Program-made: the position numbers and the translations under genes
Notes under the pieces: generated by a model
What the model was told of the DNA's origin: nothing
Databases searched by the model: none
Seen by the model: the letters and a program-made list of their open reading frames with translations, nothing else
Assembly (NCBI RefSeq): GCF_946479765.1
Contig: NZ_CAMLHO010000022.1
Location: 1-62,219, forward strand
Direction: 5' to 3'
DNA from: an uncultured Aliivibrio sp.
Lineage (GTDB): Bacteria > Pseudomonadota > Gammaproteobacteria > Enterobacterales > Vibrionaceae
DNA length: 62,219 bases
Shown here: positions 58,456 through 62,219 of the stretch, one piece after another
Layout of the letters: each line of letters opens with the position of its first letter
How positions within the stretch are numbered: the first letter of the stretch is position 1

Positions 58456-59430
58456 ATGATTAATTTTGCTAATTTTTACACTCTTATTTCTCAAGATACT
58501 ATTCTTCAGCCATGGTTGAATGTTCTTCCTCAGCAACTCACTGATTGGCAGAACGCAGAGCATGGTGATATTGAACGCTGGACTAAAGCGCTAAAAAAAA
58601 TCCCAGAAGGATGCGCAGATAACATTGACTTAAAAACGTCAGTGGCACTATCAAACAATGAACCATTGATTAATGGCGAGCGTAAAAAATTAGAAAACTT
58701 ATTACAAACCTTTCACCCTTGGCGTAAAGGACCATTTACGGTTCACGATATTCATATTGATACAGAATGGCGCTCTGACTGGAAGTGGGATCGACTACTG
58801 CCTCATATTACCCCACTTAAAAACCGCTCAGTATTAGATGTAGGCTGTGGCAATGGATATCATATGTGGCGCATGCTGGGTGAAGAAGCCCGTTTATGTG
58901 TAGGGATTGATCCATCACACTTATTTTTAATTCAATTCGAAGCCATTCGTAAATTAATGGGCAACGATCAACGTGCTCATTTATTACCATTAGGTATTGA
59001 ACAGCTCCCAGAATTAAATGCATTTGATACCGTATTTAGCATGGGGGTGCTTTATCACCGTCGCTCTCCTCTTGACCATTTGATTCAATTAAAAAATCAA
59101 TTAGTCGCTGGTGGTGAACTAGTGTTAGAAACCCTAGTCATTGATGGCGATGAAAACGCGGTATTAATGCCTGTTGACCGTTATGCTCAAATGCGTAATG
59201 TTTTCTTCTTTCCATCAGCGCGAGCATTAAAGGTATGGTTAGAAAGTGTTGGTTTTGTGGGTGTAAAAATTGTGGATGAGTGCGTGACCACTACAGGTGA
59301 ACAACGCTCAACAGAATGGATGAAACACAATTCTCTACCTGAGTATTTAGATCCAAATGACCCAACAAAAACAATTGAAGGCCACCCAGCTCCTAAGCGT
59401 GCGATCTTAATTGCTAAAAAACCTGACTAA
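58456..59430 (+). CDS. cmoB: tRNA U34 carboxymethyltransferase
   Basis: A 324-residue enzyme (E. coli 323) that transfers the carboxymethyl group to hydroxyuridine-34, giving cmo5U. The SAM motif is [15 protein letters not shown] (about 125-139). The N-terminus [29 protein letters not shown] is diagnostic. Confidence 0.97.
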   Translation: MINFANFYTLISQDTILQPWLNVLPQQLTDWQNAEHGDIERWTKALKKIPEGCADNIDLKTSVALSNNEPLINGERKKLENLLQTFHPWRKGPFTVHDIHIDTEWRSDWKWDRLLPHITPLKNRSVLDVGCGNGYHMWRMLGEEARLCVGIDPSHLFLIQFEAIRKLMGNDQRAHLLPLGIEQLPELNAFDTVFSMGVLYHRRSPLDHLIQLKNQLVAGGELVLETLVIDGDENAVLMPVDRYAQMRNVFFFPSARALKVWLESVGFVGVKIVDECVTTTGEQRSTEWMKHNSLPEYLDPNDPTKTIEGHPAPKRAILIAKKPD

Positions 59431-59509
59431 ACGCTAACATTTAAGGGCTATCCGCTTCTATCTATTATCGTTATTATGTACATGTTACTTTAACTCAACG
59501 GAACATAAA

Positions 59510-60280
59510 ATGATCCAACGAATTCTACCATTGGTTGCAATGTTAAGCCTTTCAGGATGCGCGCTAACTCAACAAGCCACACCTGTCGCTTCTGATAATA
59601 CAGAAACAGTTGCCGCTATTAAGTCTATGGAAACTAATCTAAATACTCGTTTAGATGGTATGGAAACAAAAATTGAAGCACAAAATGGCTATATTTCGAC
59701 ATTAGAAAAAGAGCTGTCGAATGTCTCAGAAGAACTGTCATTAGTTCGAACTGAACAAATAAAAATTCAAGCAAGCATAAAGCAAGCAACGTCTAGAAAA
59801 GCACGCTTAGCACCCATGCCTATTTCTCTGCAAACTCAATCCCTAAAAGATACGCTTATTTTAGGGGCTATTGAAAACGTAGAAATTGCCGATATACAGC
59901 AACAATTTAGTGCTCGTATTGATACTGGAGCAACAACCTCCTCTCTCAATGCTGTCGATCTTCAAGAGTTTGAACGTAATGGTACTCAATGGGTCCGCTT
60001 TCACTTAGCAAACCAAAATACGACCACGAAAGATGGTAAATTAGAGTGGATTACGGCCCCAGTTATCCGCAATGTGAAAATTCGCCAATCAACAACAGAA
60101 GAAGCGGAACGTCGCCCAGTCGTTGAATTGTGGATCAAACTTGGGGCAATCCATGAAAAAGTACAGTTTACCCTTGCAGATCGCTCTCACATGACCCATT
60201 CTGTTTTATTGGGTAGAGAGTTCATACAAGACATTGCTGTTATTGATGTCAGTAAAGAGTTTGTTCAAAGCAAAAAGTAA
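59510..60280 (+). CDS. Lipoprotein with Zn_protease/RimB-like retropepsin domain
   Basis: A 256-residue lipoprotein. Lipobox LSGC gives C17. A coiled coil (about 35-95) leads to a C-terminal domain (about 115-256) of the ATP-dependent zinc protease family (PF05618, RimB-like). It has a retropepsin-type D138-T-G-A motif (ARIDTGATTSSLNAVD) and the conserved LLGREFIQDIAVIDVS. The family is often next to ATP-grasp ligases. It probably acts in the periplasm or on a membrane surface. It is the first gene of the three-gene module at the window end. Confidence 0.85.
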   Translation: MIQRILPLVAMLSLSGCALTQQATPVASDNTETVAAIKSMETNLNTRLDGMETKIEAQNGYISTLEKELSNVSEELSLVRTEQIKIQASIKQATSRKARLAPMPISLQTQSLKDTLILGAIENVEIADIQQQFSARIDTGATTSSLNAVDLQEFERNGTQWVRFHLANQNTTTKDGKLEWITAPVIRNVKIRQSTTEEAERRPVVELWIKLGAIHEKVQFTLADRSHMTHSVLLGREFIQDIAVIDVSKEFVQSKK

Positions 60281-60294
60281 CACCTATCTCAAAT

Positions 60295-60338
60295 AAGCGG
60301 TAATTTATTCAATATGTTAGTAGCAAAAATTACCGCTT
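60295..60338 (+). repeat. 12-bp inverted repeat between module genes
   Basis: AAGCGGTAATTT (60295-60306) and AAATTACCGCTT (60327-60338) are perfect arms with a 20-base loop. No T tract follows. It may set the ratio of upstream to downstream gene products. Confidence 0.6.
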
Positions 60339-60388
60339 GAATTACAATTATAATTATCTTTCACTTATGCCATTACAATGAGGACGTT

Positions 60389-61897
60389 ATGCCATCTAGA
60401 GTGCCTTTTTATTTTCTTATCTCACTATTAATTGTCGCAGGACTTACGTTAAGCTGGCTACGCCATGATGCGTACGGAGTTCCTTGGACACCAGGAGAGA
60501 GAAGCCAAGTCTGGGATGTAGAAGCCCGAATTCAATTTGATGCCATTAACAAGCCTGTTAAGGTTTCTATGGCTGCACCACAGACTCAAGCTGGTTTTAC
60601 TATTGTCGACGAGAGCGCATCTTCTCCAGGCTATGGTATCGCGTATTTAACAACAGAGCATGGACGTCGCGCAGAATGGACAATCCGCCAAGCCGACGGG
60701 CCACAAACTCTGTATTATAAAACTCAGATCTTAGTTGACCCACAAGCTCATGCCACCATTGAGCCACCAACCTCAGATAAGCCAGAAGAGGTTACTTTTG
60801 AAGGCCCACATGAATCCGCCGCTATTTCATTATTAGAGCAAGCAAGAGCGCGTTCTTCTGATGACATCACCTTAACTCGTGAGCTAATTAAGCAATTTAA
60901 TGACCCTGATAATCAAAATGCATCTTTATTACTTAATGACTTAACTAGAGTTCAAGCGGTTTCTAAGCTGCTAAGCTATGAAGCGATTCATAACAAAGTT
61001 GTTGGAACGCTTTGGTTAGAAGATGGTCGTCGCCGCCAATCTGTTCAACACATGGTTGAAGTATGGAATGGCGAGAAATGGCAATTGTTCAATCCAGAAA
61101 CTGGAGAACAAGGCCAGCCAACTAATTTGCTACTTTGGGATGAAACCAATGTATCTTTATTAGATGTTGTTGGCGGTAAAAACAGCCAAATTAACTTCTC
61201 AATGATTGCACAAGAGATTTCTCCTACCGCAGCAACCGATAAAAAAGTCGAAGCGGATAATTTATTAAACTTCTCTATTCATAGCCTCCCTCTTGAAGAG
61301 CAATCGATGTTTAAAACCATCATGCTTATTCCGATTGGCGCACTAATGGTGGTGTTCCTAAGAGTTATTATCGGTTTAAAAACGTCTGGTACTTTTATGC
61401 CAGTATTGATCGCGGTTGCTTTTGTTCAAACTCAATTAGTCACCGGCATCGTCGGCTTCTTATTGATTGTCGGAACTGGTTTGGTTATTCGTAGTTATCT
61501 ATCGAAGCTCAACTTACTTCTGGTAGCCAGGATATCTGCGGTGATCATCGCCGTGATCATGATTATTTCAGTCTTTACGATTGTAGCCTTTAAGATTGGT
61601 CTAACAGCAGGATTAAGTATTACTTTCTTCCCTATGATCATCCTTTCTTGGACAGTAGAACGTATGTCTATCCTATGGGAAGAAGAAGGCTGGAAAGAAG
61701 TGGCAACTCAAGGCGGTGGTTCATTACTAACTGCAGTATTAATCTACATTGCAATGACAAACCCATTCGTACAGCACTTAACTTTTAACTTTATTGGAGT
61801 TCAGTTAATTATCTTAGCGGTCATTCTAATGCTTGGTAATTACACAGGTTATCGTTTAAGTGAACTTCGTCGCTTTAAGCCTTTAGCGGAGGACTAA
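60389..61897 (+). CDS. Inactive transglutaminase-like protein with 7TM-type membrane domain
   Basis: A 502-residue protein. An N-terminal span (about 7-25) is followed by an extracytoplasmic domain (about 30-305) resembling the inactive transglutaminase family (Transglut_i_TM), and a C-terminal multi-span region (about 308-490) resembling 7TM_transglut. The whole protein contains no cysteine, so the Cys-His-Asp chemistry of transglutaminases is impossible. It is followed by the ATP-grasp gene after 3 bases, with AGGAGG-like pairing sequence in between. I infer a membrane scaffold or receptor that holds a peptide substrate. Confidence 0.88.
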   Translation: MPSRVPFYFLISLLIVAGLTLSWLRHDAYGVPWTPGERSQVWDVEARIQFDAINKPVKVSMAAPQTQAGFTIVDESASSPGYGIAYLTTEHGRRAEWTIRQADGPQTLYYKTQILVDPQAHATIEPPTSDKPEEVTFEGPHESAAISLLEQARARSSDDITLTRELIKQFNDPDNQNASLLLNDLTRVQAVSKLLSYEAIHNKVVGTLWLEDGRRRQSVQHMVEVWNGEKWQLFNPETGEQGQPTNLLLWDETNVSLLDVVGGKNSQINFSMIAQEISPTAATDKKVEADNLLNFSIHSLPLEEQSMFKTIMLIPIGALMVVFLRVIIGLKTSGTFMPVLIAVAFVQTQLVTGIVGFLLIVGTGLVIRSYLSKLNLLLVARISAVIIAVIMIISVFTIVAFKIGLTAGLSITFFPMIILSWTVERMSILWEEEGWKEVATQGGGSLLTAVLIYIAMTNPFVQHLTFNFIGVQLIILAVILMLGNYTGYRLSELRRFKPLAED

Positions 61898-61900
61898 CCT

Positions 61901-62219
61901 ATGTTCAGTAGATTTACGTCTCCAGCAAAACTAAAAGCAAAAGGGATCATGGGAATGAATCAACGTAACGGCGGCTATATTGGCCGTTACAATGACCGAA
62001 GCAAGTACCCATTGGTTGATGATAAATTAAAAACAAAGATCATTGCCGAGAAAGCGGGAGCAACCGTTCCTAAGCTTATCGGTGTGATTGACAGCCAAGC
62101 TGAAGTGAAAAACATTCACGATATCGTTAAAGATTGGCCTGGTTTTGTAATCAAACCAGCTCAAGGCAGTGGCGGTAAGAGGATTTTGGTTGACACATCT
62201 CATAAAGATGGTATTTATT
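61901..62219 (+). CDS. ATP-grasp peptide ligase-like protein, N-terminal part (cut by window edge)
   Basis: The open frame runs from the ATG at 61901, 8 or so bases after GGAGG, to the window end (106 codons). It begins MFSRFTSPAKLKAKGIMGMN and shows GYIGRYNDRSKYPLVDDKLKTK and the ATP-grasp segment FVIKPAQGSGGKRILV. This matches the start of the ATPgrasp_ST / alpha-L-glutamate ligase-like family, which joins amino acids to a peptide or small-molecule carboxylate. The catalytic half is outside the window. Confidence 0.88.
   Translation, partial: MFSRFTSPAKLKAKGIMGMNQRNGGYIGRYNDRSKYPLVDDKLKTKIIAEKAGATVPKLIGVIDSQAEVKNIHDIVKDWPGFVIKPAQGSGGKRILVDTSHKDGIY

Overview
The window is AT-rich chromosomal DNA from a member of the Vibrionaceae, most like an Aliivibrio/Vibrio fischeri-type genome. 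This follows from family-level protein resemblance and gene order: a TonB2/ExbB2/ExbD2/TtpC cluster with its DUF3450 and TPR partners, a ChiA-type chitinase with PKD and chitin-binding domains, cysS/ppiB/lpxH, ybgC-tolQRAB-pal-cpoB, cydABX-ybgE, ruvCAB, aspS and cmoAB. It is a core-genome window. I see no insertion sequence, prophage, integron or CRISPR array.

Layout. 0-2.5 kb: the end of a tandem tRNA-Tyr array, a Cys-rich small protein, xthA, grxB and an overlooked 39-codon membrane miniprotein. 2.5-5.7 kb (minus): a basic-amino-acid ABC importer. 6.2-12.5 kb (plus): a DUF3360-type membrane transporter, pflB, pflA and roxA; the transporter and pflB both have an FNR-like site placed for class II activation. 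12.6-18.3 kb (minus): oppABCDF. 18.3-21.4 kb: a chitinase with a 12-bp dyad upstream of its promoter. 21.5-26.7 kb: tdk, cysS, ppiB, lpxH, an EAL-HDOD protein and ychJ. 26.8-33 kb: an NSS-family symporter, clsA, folE, moeA and moeB. 33-36.7 kb: pstSCAB behind a Pho box. 36.8 kb: tRNA-Ser(GGA). 37-42 kb (minus): the TonB2 energy-transduction operon.

42-62 kb. A candidate small RNA lies divergent to a UPF0149 gene; nadA follows. The Tol-Pal operon (44-49.4 kb) and cydABX-ybgE (49.5-52.7 kb) are on the minus strand. Then come ruvC and ruvAB, with a LexA-like box before ruvA, aspS, and the cmoAB tRNA-wobble genes behind a structured leader. The window ends in a three-gene module: a lipoprotein with a retropepsin-like (Zn_protease) domain, a cysteine-free transglutaminase-like protein with a membrane region, and an ATP-grasp ligase cut by the window edge. 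This module is the best candidate for a poorly described biological system.

Many genes work in sets: anaerobic pyruvate metabolism (pflB/pflA), low-oxygen respiration (cydABX), envelope energy transduction (two separate ExbB/TolQ-type proton-channel systems within 12 kb), phosphate uptake (pst), peptide and amino-acid import (opp and the basic-amino-acid system), and recombination repair (ruvABC, xthA). All product calls rest on reading the translations and recalling family features; no database search was run.
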